Below the pieces are notes generated by a model. The model saw only the letters and a program-made list of their open reading frames with translations, was not told the origin of the DNA and ran no database searches. Made by a program: the position numbers and the translations under genes. This document shows, piece after piece, positions 1 through 8,437 of a stretch of DNA of 10,786 nucleotides. The stretch comes from Nymphaea colorata (taxonomy: Eukaryota; Streptophyta; Magnoliopsida; Nymphaeales; Nymphaeaceae), in NCBI RefSeq assembly GCF_008831285.2, contig NW_022204805.1:1-10786 (forward strand), read 5' to 3'. Position 1 is the stretch's first letter; each line of letters begins with the position of its first letter.

Positions 1-557
1 TAAATCAATCATTATAAATTAACAACATATTGAACACATTGGATTAACTATAGGGATCGAATGAAGGCTTAAATCCTATGTATTGATACGAACTTGTGAT
101 TTCAATCCTTAAATCAATCAATATAAATAAAACAAGTCAACTCATGTTATTAACAACAAAGGAGCAAATCAATTGCTTAAATTCATTCATATTCACAAAC
201 GTTTCGTTTCAATACTTTTAACCGTTCAATATAAATGTAACAATTGTGATTTCAATCCTTAATCGTTCATGTAGACATAACAACAAGTTAAACGCATTCG
301 ATTGCCTACAATAATATGTATATGTATAAAACGTAATATGTATACGAGTGATAAGTATACGATAATACATATAACTAATTAAACGCGTTCAATTAACTTT
401 ACATGATCAAATGAATAACATTTATTTCATGCATATTCATTTGAACTTGTGATTTTGAAACCCTTAAATCATCCAATATAAGCGTAACATGTTCAACACA
501 TTGGATTAACTATAGTGAAGCAAATGAATTGACAAAGTCTCATCTGTATTCATACAA
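1..557. repeat. HOR copy 0, partial, with monomer C truncated
   Basis: The window opens about 18 bp inside monomer A. Monomer boundaries are A 1-91, B 92-198, C 199-242, D1+D2 243-444 and E 445-557. Monomer C is only about 44 bp instead of 112: after its ATATAAATGTAAC segment the sequence passes directly into the TTGTGATTTCAATCC opening of D1. About 69 bp are missing, which is not a whole number of monomers. It is therefore an out-of-register deletion, or an assembly or read defect. The A-end palindrome is also damaged in this copy. Confidence 0.9.
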
Positions 558-1221
558 ACTTGTGATTTCAGTACATTAAATCAATCATTATAAATTAACA
601 ACATGTTGAACACATTGGATTAACTATAGGGGATCGAATGAAAGGCTTAAATCCTATTCGTATTGATACGAACTTGTGATTTCAATCCCTTAAATCAATC
701 AATATAAATAAAACAAGTCCAACTCATGTTATTAACAATAAAGGAGCCAATCAATTGCTTAAATTTCATTCATATTCATACAAACGTTTCGTTTCAATAC
801 TTTTAACCGTTCAATATAAATGTAACAACAACTTAAAGTCATTGGATTAACGATAACTAAGCAAATGAATGGCATAACCCCCATTCATTTATATGAACTT
901 GTGATTTCAATCCTTAAATCGTTCTATGTAGACATAACAACAAGTTAAACGCATTCGATTGCCTACAATAATATGTATATGTATAAACACGTAATATATG
1001 TATACGAGTGATAAGTATACGATAATACATATAACTAATTAAACGCGTTCAATTAACTCTACATGATCAAATGAATAACATTTATTTCATGCATATTCAT
1101 TTGAACTTGTGATTTTGAAACCCTTAAATCATCCAATTATAAGCGTAACATGTTCAACACATTGGATTAACTATAGTGGACGCAAATGAACTTGACAAAA
1201 GTTCATATGTATTTCATACAA
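558..1221. repeat. HOR copy 1, complete hexamer, 664 bp
   Basis: Complete unit with A 558-671, B 672-783, C 784-896, D1+D2 897-1104 and E 1105-1221. Its E monomer carries the GACAAAAG form and its C monomer the GATAACTAAG form. It is slightly longer than 660 bp because of a few extra bases, for example in the E monomer (CTTGACAAAAG) and in ATTTCATAC. Confidence 0.92.
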
Positions 1222-1877
1222 ACTTGTGATTTCAGTACATTAAATCAATCATTATAAATTAACCAACATGTTGAACACATTGGATTAACTATAGGGGATC
1301 GAATGAAAGGCTTAAATCCTATTCGTATTGATACGAACTTGATTTCAATCCCTTAAATCAATCAATAAAATAAAACAAGTCCAACTCATGTTATTAACAA
1401 TAAAGGAGCAATCAATTGCTTAAATTTCATTCATATTCATACAAACGTTTCGTTTCAATACTTTTAACCGTTCAATATAAATGTAACAACAACTTAAAGT
1501 CATTGGATTAACGATAACTAAGCAAATGAATGGCATAACCCCCATTCATTTATATGAACTTGTGATTTCAATCCTAAATCGTTCTATGTAGACATAACAA
1601 CAAGTTAAACGCATTCGATTGCCTACAATAATATGTATATGTATAAAACCGTAATATATGTATACGAGTGATAAGTATACGATAATACATATAACTAATT
1701 AAACGCGTTCAATTAACTCTACATGATCAAATGAATAACATTTATTTCATGCATATTCATTTGAACTTGTGATTTTGAAACCCTTAAATCATCCAATATA
1801 AGCGTAACATGTTCAACACATTGGATTAACTATAGTGAAGCAAATGAACTGACAAAGTCTCATATGTATTCATACAA
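1222..1877. repeat. HOR copy 2, complete hexamer, 656 bp
   Basis: Complete unit with A 1222-1336, B 1337-1444, C 1445-1557, D1+D2 1558-1764 and E 1765-1877. Monomer B opens with a shortened ACTTGATTTC, lacking the GT of the usual ACTTGTGATTTC. E carries the GACAAAG form and C the GATAACTAAG form, as in the preceding unit, which suggests these two neighbours share recent ancestry. Confidence 0.92.
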
Positions 1878-2198
1878 ACTTGTGATTTCAGTACATTAAA
1901 TCAATCATTATAAATTACACATGTTGAACACATTGGATTAACTATAGGGGATCGAATGAAAGGCTTAAATCCTATTCGTATTGATACGAACTTGTGATTT
2001 CAATCCCTTAAATCAATCATATAAATAAAACAAGTCCAACTCATGTTATTAACAATAAAGGAGCGAATCAATTGCTTAAATTTCATCATATTCATACAAA
2101 CGTTTCGTTTCAATATTTAAATCGTCCATATAGCGTAATGTTCAACACATTGATAACTATTGTGAACAAATAACTAAAGTCTCATATGTATTCATACA
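1878..2198. repeat. HOR copy 3, half-length trimer variant (A-B-C/E hybrid), 321 bp
   Basis: This unit contains A (1878-1989), B (1990-2099) and one hybrid monomer (2100-2198), after which the next A begins at 2199. The rest of C, all of D1 and D2 and the start of E are absent, a loss of about three monomers. Its 321-bp length is close to half the 660-bp unit. The reading phase of the repeat is kept, so the deletion is in register with the monomer. Monomer B here carries GAGCGAATC instead of the commoner GAGCCAATC. Confidence 0.9.
2100..2198. repeat. Hybrid monomer C/E at a deletion junction
   Basis: The first 16 or so bases (ACGTTTCGTTTCAATA) are diagnostic of monomer C. From about 2117 onward the sequence reads TTTAAATCGTCC, then TAGCGTAATGTTCAACACATT, wording specific to monomer E apart from small losses. 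The switch falls near the TTAA block shared by both monomers at the same monomer position. This is the signature expected of homologous unequal crossing-over or intra-array deletion between diverged monomers. A read or assembly collapse could also produce it. Confidence 0.85.
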
Positions 2199-2840
2199 AC
2201 TTGTGATTTCAGTACATTAAATCATCATTATAAATTAACAACATGTTGACACATTGGATTAACTATAGGGGATCGAATGAAAGGCTTAAATCCTATTCGT
2301 ATTGATACGAACTGTGATTTAATCCCTTAAATCAATCAATATAAATAAAACAAGTCCACTCATTTTAACAACAAAGAGCAATCAATTGCTTAAATTTCAT
2401 TCATATTCATACAAACTTTCGTTTCAATACTTTTAACCGTTCAATATAAATGTAACAACAACTTAAAGTCATTGGATTAACGATAATAAGCAAATGAATG
2501 GCATAACCCCATCATTTATATGAACTTGTGATTTCAAATCCTTAATCGTTCTATATAGACATAACAACAAGTTAAACGCATTCGATTGCCTACAATAATA
2601 TTATATGTATAAACACGTAATATATGATACGAGTGATAAGTATACGATAATACATATAACTAATTAAACGCGTTCAATTAACTCTACATGATCAAATGAA
2701 TAACATTTATTTCATGCATATTCATTTGAACTTGTGATTTTGAAACCCTTAAATCATCCAATATAAGCGTAACATGTTAACACATGGATTAACTATAGTG
2801 AAGCAAATGAACTGATAAAGTCTCATCTGTATTCATACAA
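2199..2840. repeat. HOR copy 4, complete hexamer, 642 bp
   Basis: Complete unit with A 2199-2310, B 2311-2414, C about 2415-2523, D1+D2 2524-2729 and E 2730-2840. It has scattered single-base losses, for example ACTGTGATTT at the start of B and ACTTTCG at the start of C. E carries the GATAAAG form. Confidence 0.9.
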
Positions 2841-3422
2841 ACTTGTGATTCAGTACATTAAATCAATCATTATAATTAACAACATTTGAACACATGGATT
2901 AACTATAGGGATCGAATGAAAGCTTAAATCCTATTCGTATTGATACGAACTTGTGATTTCAATCCCTTAAATCAATCAATATAAAAAACAGTCCAACTAT
3001 GTTATTAACATAAAGGACAATCCAATTGCTTAAATTCATGTATTCATAACAAACGTTTCGTTCAATACTTTTAACCTCAATATAAATGTAACAACAACTT
3101 AAGTCATTGGAAACGATAAGTACAAATAATGGCTAACCCCATTCATTATATAACTGTGATTTCAAACCTTAAACGCATTCGATTGCCTACAAATATGATA
3201 TGTATAAAACACTAATATGTATACGAGATAAGTATCGATAATAATAAAAATAAACGCTTCATTAACTTTACATGATCAAATGAATAACATTTATTTCATG
3301 CATTTCATTTGAACTTGTGATTTTGAAACCCTTAATCTCCAATATAAGCGTAACATGTTCAACACATTGGATTAACTAAGTGAAGCAAATGAATGATTAA
3401 AGTCTCATATGTATTCATACAA
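2841..3422. repeat. HOR copy 5, hexamer with a 30-bp internal deletion in D1, 582 bp
   Basis: Boundaries are A 2841-2948, B 2949-3052, C 3053-3152, D1+D2 3153-3312 and E 3313-3422. In D1 the sequence passes from TTCAAACC straight into TTAAACGCATTC, omitting about 30 bp normally present between two TTAAA copies. Many additional single-base losses lie between 2990 and 3250, and these account for the rest of the shortening. Confidence 0.9.
3169..3173. other. Deletion junction at a TTAAA microhomology
   Basis: In intact D1 monomers one TTAAA starts the TTAAATCGTTC segment and a second starts TTAAACGCATTC about 30 bp later. Here only one TTAAA remains and the intervening segment, which holds TAGACATAACAAC in other copies, is missing. 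The arrangement fits slippage or microhomology-mediated deletion. Confidence 0.75.
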
Positions 3423-4072
3423 ACTTGTGATTTCAGTACATTAAATCAATCATTTAAATAACACATGTTGAACACATTGATTAACTATAGGGGATCGAAT
3501 GAAAGGCTTAAATCCTATTCGTATTGATACGAACTTGTGATTTCAATCCCTAAATCAATCAATATAATAAAACAAGTCCAACTCATGTTATTAACAAAAG
3601 GAGCCAATCAATTGCTTAAATTTCATTCATATTCATACAAACGTTTCGTTTCAATACTTTTAACCGTTCAATATAAATGTAACAACAACTTAAAGTCATT
3701 GGATTAACGATAATAAGCAAATGAATGGCATAACCCCCATTCATTTATATGAACTTGTGATTTCAATTCCTTAAATCGTTCTATTAGACATAACAACAAG
3801 TTAAACGCATTCGATTGCCTACAATAATATGTATATGTATAAAACCGTAATATATGTATACGAGTGATAAGTATACGATAATACATATAACTAATTAAAC
3901 GCGTTCAATTAACTTACATGATCAAATGAATAACATTTATTTCATGCATATTCATTTGAACTTGTGATTTTGAAACCCTTAAATCATCCAATATAAGCGT
4001 AACATGTTCAACACATTGGATTAACTATAGTGAAGCAAATGAATGATTAAAGTCTCATCTGTATTCATACAA
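3423..4072. repeat. HOR copy 6, complete hexamer, 650 bp
   Basis: Complete unit with A 3423-3532, B 3533-3640, C 3641-3752, D1+D2 3753-3959 and E 3960-4072. E carries the GATTAAAG form and C the GATAATAAG form, shared with the next unit. A minus-strand open stretch at 3704-3886 is a chance reading of C and D1 and is not a gene. Confidence 0.93.
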
Positions 4073-4186
4073 ACTTGTGATTTCAGTACATTAAATCAAT
4101 CATTATAAATTAACAACATGTTGAACACATTGGATTAACTATAGGGGATCGAATGAAAGGCTTAAATCCTATTCGTATTGATACGA
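4073..4186. repeat. Monomer A (reference copy), 114 bp
   Basis: Opens with ACTTGTGATTTCAGTACATT, followed by TTAAATCAATCATTATAAAT, an ATGTTGAACACATTGGATTA core and a distinctive ATAGGGGATCGAATGAAAGG segment. It ends in a palindrome that runs into the first base of B. It resembles E most closely in its CATTGGATTAACTATAG core. Confidence 0.9.
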
Positions 4187-4187
4187 A
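4172..4187. other. 16-bp palindrome at the A/B junction
   Basis: TTCGTAT and ATACGAA are perfect 7-bp inverted arms separated by TG. The element recurs at the same place in most units and contains two CpG sites. It could act as a dyad protein-binding site or extrude as a small cruciform; neither is shown by the sequence. Confidence 0.85.
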
Positions 4188-4298
4188 CTTGTGATTTCAA
4201 TCCCTTAAATCAATCAATATAAATAAAACAAGTCCAACTCATGTTATTAACAATAAAGGAGCCAATCAATTGCTTAAATTTCATTCATATTCATACAA
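4187..4298. repeat. Monomer B (reference copy), 112 bp
   Basis: Opens with ACTTGTGATTTCAATCCC and TTAAATCAATCAATATAAAT, then diverges in the middle (AAGTCCAACTCATGTTATTA, AAAGGAGCCAATCAATTGC) and ends in TTCATTCATATTCATACAA. The second half does not contain the usual CAAATGAA box. The C of GAGCCAAT is replaced by G in some copies, for example near 2066, 6215, 7435 and 9885. Confidence 0.9.
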
Positions 4299-4410
4299 AC
4301 GTTTCGTTTCAATACTTTTAACCGTTCAATATAAATGTAACAACAACTTAAAGTCATTGGATTAACGATAATAAGCAAATGAATGGCATAACCCCCATTC
4401 ATTTATATGA
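4299..4410. repeat. Monomer C (reference copy), 112 bp
   Basis: The opening box is altered to ACGTTTCGTTTCAATAC, so this is the easiest monomer to recognise. It continues with TTTTAACCGTTCAATATAAA, a CATTGGATTAACGATAA core, AAGCAAATGAATGG and a perfect 10-bp inverted repeat near its end. The GATAA(CT/GT/-)AAG site varies between units and is a useful marker. Confidence 0.9.
4377..4404. other. Inverted repeat near the end of monomer C (10-bp arms, 8-nt spacer)
   Basis: AAATGAATGG and CCATTCATTT are perfectly complementary arms around CATAACCC. The same arrangement is recognisable in most units; noisy copies lose one or two bases in the C run or the arms. The left arm overlaps the CAAATGAA box found in other monomers. 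Confidence 0.88.
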
Positions 4411-4523
4411 ACTTGTGATTTCAATTCCTTAAATCGTTCTATGTAGACATAACAACAAGTTAAACGCATTCGATTGCCTACAATAATATGTATATGTATA
4501 AAACACGTAATATATGTATACGA
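4411..4523. repeat. Monomer D1 (reference copy), about 113 bp
   Basis: Opens with ACTTGTGATTTCAATTCC and TTAAATCGTTCTATGTAGAC. The core is altered to AAACGCATTCGATTGCC. Its second half is an AT-rich alternating segment (AATATGTATATGTATAAAAC and ATATATGTATACGA) with no close counterpart in the other monomers. The boundary with D2 is assigned by alignment and may be off by a few bases. Confidence 0.8.
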
Positions 4524-4549
4524 GTGATAAGTATACGATAATACATATA
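4511..4549. other. AT-rich palindromic zone at the D1/D2 junction
   Basis: Two GTATAC palindromes (4516-4521 and 4531-4536) flank a 9-nt spacer, and outer TATATGTA / TACATATA segments are also complementary. Several units carry deletions exactly here (near 5858, 7670, 8265, 9510 and 10155), so this looks like a fragile or hard-to-sequence site. Confidence 0.75.
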
Positions 4550-4620
4550 ACTAATTAAACGCGTTCAATTAACTTTACATGATCAAATGAATAACATTTA
4601 TTTCATGCATATTCATTTGA
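4524..4620. repeat. Monomer D2 (reference copy), short and most diverged, about 97 bp
   Basis: It lacks the ACTT of the opening box and starts GTGATAAGTATACGATAATA. Homology to the other monomers is recognisable in AATTAAACGCGTTCAATTAA (core) and ATCAAATGAATAA (the CAAATGAA box). It ends in the longest perfect inverted repeat seen in the window. I infer that it is a degenerate sixth monomer rather than an unrelated insertion, because core and boxes occur in the expected order. Confidence 0.7.
4583..4620. other. Inverted repeat at the end of monomer D2 (11-bp arms, 16-nt spacer)
   Basis: TCAAATGAATA and TATTCATTTGA are perfect 11-bp arms around a 16-nt spacer, ending exactly where monomer E begins. 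It is the longest perfect dyad I found in the reference unit and is kept intact in most units, including the first (before 445) and those ending at 1104 and 1764. Confidence 0.9.
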
Positions 4621-4732
4621 ACTTGTGATTTTGAAACCCTTAAATCATCCAATATAAGCGTAACATGTTCAACCATTGGATTAACTATAGTGAAGCAAAT
4701 GAATGATTAAAGTCTCATCTGTATTCATACAA
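4621..4732. repeat. Monomer E (reference copy), 112 bp
   Basis: Opens with ACTTGTGATTTTGAAACCC and TTAAATCATCCAATATAAGC, followed by GTAACATGTTCAAC, the CATTGGATTAACTATAGTG core (one AC is missing here), AAGCAAATGAATG and a 12-bp palindrome TGTATTCATACA. The GATTAAAG / GACAAAG site distinguishes groups of units. Confidence 0.9.
4719..4732. other. 12-bp palindrome at the end of monomer E
   Basis: TGTAT and ATACA form inverted arms around TC at 4720-4731. With the dyads of A, C and D2 it shows that the 3' end of several monomers has self-complementary character. Confidence 0.75.
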
Positions 4733-5392
4733 ACTTGTGATTTCAGTACATTAAATCAATCATTATAAATTAACAACATGTTGAACACATTGGATTAACT
4801 ATAGGGGATCGAATGAAAGGCTTAAATCCTATTCGTATTGATACGAACTTGTGATTTCAATCCCTTAAATCAATCAATATAAATAAAACAAGTCCAACTC
4901 ATGTTATTAACAATAAAGGAGCCAATCAATTGCTTAAATTTCATTCATATTCATACAAACGTTTCGTTTCAATACTTTTAACCGTTCAATATAAATGTAA
5001 CAACAACTTAAAGTCATTGGATTAACGATAAGTAAGCAAATGAATGCATAACCCCATTCATTTATATGAACTTGTGATTTCAATTCCTTAAATCGTTCTA
5101 TGTAGACATAACAACAAGTTAAACGCATTCGATTGCCTACAATAATATGTATATGTATAAAACACGTAATATATGTATACGAGTGATAAGTATACGATAA
5201 TACATATAACTAATTAAACGCGTTCAATTAACTTTACATGATCAAATGAATAACATTTATTTCATGCATATTCATTTGAACTTGTGATTTTGAAACCCTT
5301 AAATCATCCAATATAAGCGTAACATGTTCAACACATTGGATTAACTATAGTGAAGCAAATGAATGATTAAAGTCTCATCTGTATTCATACAA
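4733..5392. repeat. HOR copy 8, complete hexamer, 660 bp
   Basis: Complete unit with A 4733-4846, B 4847-4958, C 4959-5069, D1+D2 5070-5279 and E 5280-5392. Apart from four single-base indels it matches the preceding unit. C carries the GATAAGTAAG form. A minus-strand open stretch at 4934-5128 crosses B, C and D1 and repeats residues of the one at 3704-3886 because the DNA is repeated; it is not a gene. Confidence 0.96.
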
Positions 5393-6031
5393 ACTTGTGA
5401 TTTCAGTACATTAAATCAATCATTATAAATTAACAACATGTTGAACACATTGGATTAACTATAGGGGATCGAATGAAAGGCTTAAATCCTATTCGTATTG
5501 ATACGAACTTGTGATTTCAATCCCTTAAATCAATCAATATAAATAAAACAAGTCAACTCATGTTATTAACAATAAGGAGCAATCAATTGCTTAAATTTCA
5601 TTCATATTCATACAAACGTTTCGTTTCAATACTTTTAACCGTTCAATATAAATGTAACAACAACTTAAGTCATTGGATTAACGATAAGTAAGCAATGAAT
5701 GGCATAACCCCCATTCATTTATATGAACTTGTGATTTCAATTCCTTAAATCGTTCTATGTAGACATAACAACAAGTTAAACGCATTCGATTGCCTACAAT
5801 ATATGTATATGTATAAACACGTAATATATGTATACGAGTGATAAGTATACGATAATAACTAATTAAACGCGTTCAATTACTTTACATGATCAATGAATAC
5901 ATTATTTCATGCATATTCATTTGAACTTGTGATTTTGAAACCTTAAATCTCCAATATAAGCGTAACATTTCAACCATTGGATTAACTATAGTGAAGCAAA
6001 TGAATTGATAAAGTTCATCTGTATTCATACA
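5393..6031. repeat. HOR copy 9, complete hexamer, 639 bp
   Basis: Boundaries are A 5393-5506, B 5507-5615, C 5616-5726, D1+D2 5727-5924 and E 5925-6031. The first 150 bp are identical to the two preceding units; beyond about 5550 single-base losses become frequent. At the D1/D2 junction a 6-bp segment is missing (ATAATAACTAATT). C carries the GATAAGTAAG form. Confidence 0.92.
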
Positions 6032-6653
6032 ACTTGTGATTTCAGTACATTAATCATCATTATAATTAACAACATGTTGAAACATTGGATTAACTATAGG
6101 GGATCGAATGAAAGGCTTAAATCCTATCGTATTGATACGAACTTGTGATTTCAATCCCTTAAATCAATCAATATAAATAAACAAGTCAACTCATGTTATT
6201 AACAATAAAGGAGCGAATCATTGCTTAAATTTCATTATATTCATACAAACGTTCTTTCAATACTTTTACCGTCAATATAAATTAACACAACTTAAGTCAT
6301 TGATTAACGATAATAGCAAATGAATGGCATAAACCCCCATTCATTTATATAACTTGTGATTTAATATTCGTCTTAAATCGTCTATTAGACATAACAACAA
6401 GTTAAACGCATTCGATTGCCTACATAATATGTATATGTATAAACACGTATATATGTATACATGATAAGTATACGATAATACTATAATAATTAAACGCTTC
6501 AATTAACTTACATGATCAAATGAATAACATTTATTTCATGCATATTCATTTGAACTTGTGATTTTGAAACCCTTAAATCTCCAATATAGCGTAACATGTT
6601 CAACATGGATTAACTATGAAGCAATGAACTGATAAGTCTCATCTGTTTCATAC
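6032..6653. repeat. HOR copy 10, complete hexamer, 622 bp
   Basis: Boundaries are A 6032-6140, B 6141-6248, C 6249-6351, D1+D2 6352-6553 and E 6554-6653. It contains many single-base losses. Unusually it also contains a gain: D1 reads TTTAATATTCGTCTTAAATC near 6360-6379, where other units read TTTCAATTCCTTAAATC. B carries the GAGCGAATC form. Confidence 0.9.
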
Positions 6654-7255
6654 ACTTGTGATTTCCAGTACATTAAATCAATCATTATAAATAACAACAT
6701 GTGACACATTGGATTAACTATAGGGATCGAATGAAGGCTTAAATCCTATTCGTATTGATACGACTTGTGATTTCAATCCCTTAATCAATCAATATAAAAA
6801 AACAGTCAACTCATGTATAACAAAAAGAGCAATCAATTGCTAAATTCACATATTATCAAACGTTCGTTTCATACTTTTAACCGTCATATAAATGTAACAA
6901 CAACTTAAGTCATTGGATTAACGATAACTAGCAAATGAATGGCATAACCCCCATTCATTATATAACTTGTGATTTCAAATCCTTAATCGTTTATTAACAT
7001 AACAACAAGTTAAACGCATTCATGCCTACAATATATTAATGTATAAAACGTAATATGTATACGAGTATAATATACGATAATACATATAATATTAAACCGT
7101 TCAATTAACTTTACATGATCAAATGAATAACATTTATTTCATGCATTCATTTGAACTTTGATTTGAAACCCTAAATCACCAATAAGCGTAACATGTCAAC
7201 ACATGGATAACTATAGTAAGCAAATGAACTGACAAAGTCTCATGTATTCATACAA
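6654..7255. repeat. HOR copy 11, complete hexamer, 602 bp
   Basis: Boundaries are A 6654-6762, B 6763-6859, C 6860-6964, D1+D2 6965-7154 and E 7155-7255. All six monomers can be followed. About 58 bases are missing relative to 660 bp, mostly as scattered one- or two-base losses. E carries the GACAAAG form. Confidence 0.9.
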
Positions 7256-7843
7256 ACTTTGATTTCAGTACTTAAATCAATCATTATAAATTAACAACAT
7301 GTTGAACACATTGATTAACTATAGGGATCGAATGAAAGGCTTAATCTATTCGTATTGATACAACTTGTATTCAATCCCTTAAATCAATCAATATAAATAA
7401 AACAAGTCAACTCATTTATTAACAATAAAGGAGCGAATCAATTGCTTAAATTCATTATATTCATACAAACGTTTCGTTTCAATACTTTAACCGTTCATAT
7501 AAAGTAACAACAACTAAGTCATTGGATTAACGATAATAAGCAAATGAATGGCATAACCCCCCATCTTTATAACTTGTGATTTCAATTCCTTAATCGTCTA
7601 TTAGACATAACACAAGTTAAACGCATCGATTGCCTACAATATATGTATATTATAAACGTATATGATAACGAGTATACATATAACTAATTAAACGCTTCAA
7701 TAACTTACATGATCAAATGATAACATTTATTCATGCATATCATTGAACTTGTATTTTGAACCCTAAATCTCCATAAGCGAACATGTCACACATTGGATAC
7801 TAGTAAGCAAATGAACGACAAAGTCTCATATGTATTCATACAA
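7256..7843. repeat. HOR copy 12, complete but heavily indel-damaged hexamer, 588 bp
   Basis: Boundaries are A 7256-7362, B 7363-7468, C 7469-7571, D1+D2 7572-7746 and E 7747-7843. This is the shortest six-monomer unit apart from the one with the TTAAA deletion. About 17 bp are lost at the D1/D2 palindromic zone (AACGAGTATACATATAAC), and many isolated bases elsewhere. Confidence 0.88.
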
Positions 7844-8437
7844 ACTTTGATTCATACATTAATCAATCATTAAAATTAACAACATGTTGAACACTTGATT
7901 AACTATAGGATCGAATGAAAGGCTAAATCTATCGTATTGATACGAACTTGTGATTTCAATCCTCAATCAATCAATATAAATAAACCAAGTCCAACTCATG
8001 TATTAACAAAAAGGAGCAATCAATTGCTTAATTTCATTCATATCAACACGTTTCGTTTCATACTTTAACCGTTCAATATAAATGTACAACAACTTAAGTC
8101 ATTGGATTACGATAATAAGCAATGATGGCATAACCCCCATCATTTATATGAACTTGTGATTTCAATCCTTAAATCTTCTATGTAGACATAACAACAAGTT
8201 AACGCATTCGATTGCCTACAATAATATGTATTGTATAAACAGTATATATGTATACGAGTGATAATACGATATAACTAATTAAACCGTCAATTAACTTACA
8301 TGATCAATGAATAACATTATTCAGCATATCATTGAACTTGATTTTGAACCCTTAAATCATCCATATAAGCGTAACATGTCAACCACATTGATTAACTAGT
8401 AAGCAATGAATGATTAAGTCTCATCTGTATTCATACA
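7844..8437. repeat. HOR copy 13, complete but indel-damaged hexamer, 594 bp
   Basis: Boundaries are A 7844-7945, B 7946-8047, C 8048-8151, D1+D2 8152-8335 and E 8336-8437. Losses include part of the D1/D2 palindromic zone (GTGATAATACGATATAAC) and bases in the D2 dyad. E carries the GATTAAG form and C the GATAATAAG form, linking it to the units around 3423-4732. Confidence 0.88.

Larger units (their letters stand above)
4073..4732. repeat. HOR copy 7, complete hexamer, 660 bp; best reference copy
   Basis: One of the two cleanest units in the window; its monomers are listed separately below. Relative to the following unit I find only four differences, all single-base indels: ATAATAAG against ATAAGTAAG, GAATGG against GAATG, a run of five C against four, and CAACCATTGG against CAACACATTGG. 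Near identity with the neighbour indicates recent tandem duplication or strong local homogenisation. Confidence 0.96.

Noticed and set aside
3704-3886. Minus-strand open reading frame of 60 codons
   Set aside because: It lies wholly within satellite monomers C, D1 and the start of D2. It has no recognisable domain and is broken by stops or frameshifts in the other units.
4172-4320. CENP-B box in the TTCG-containing segments
   Set aside because: TTCG followed by a correctly spaced A is seen in monomer C (TTCGTTTCA), but the CGGG half of the motif is absent everywhere I looked.
4377-4404. Rho-independent terminator (hairpin at the end of monomer C)
   Set aside because: The stem is AT-rich with no following T run, and there is no gene upstream; it recurs with the satellite unit.
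4481-4549. TATA-type promoter in the AT-rich D1 segment
   Set aside because: TATA-like words are expected by chance in sequence this AT-rich, and no transcribed gene is nearby. Satellite transcription is possible but not supported by the sequence.
4934-5128. Minus-strand open reading frame of 64 codons
   Set aside because: It crosses monomers B, C and D1. It shares the segment IERFKELKSQVHINEWG with the frame at 3704-3886 only because the DNA is the same repeat; it depends on indels that differ between copies.
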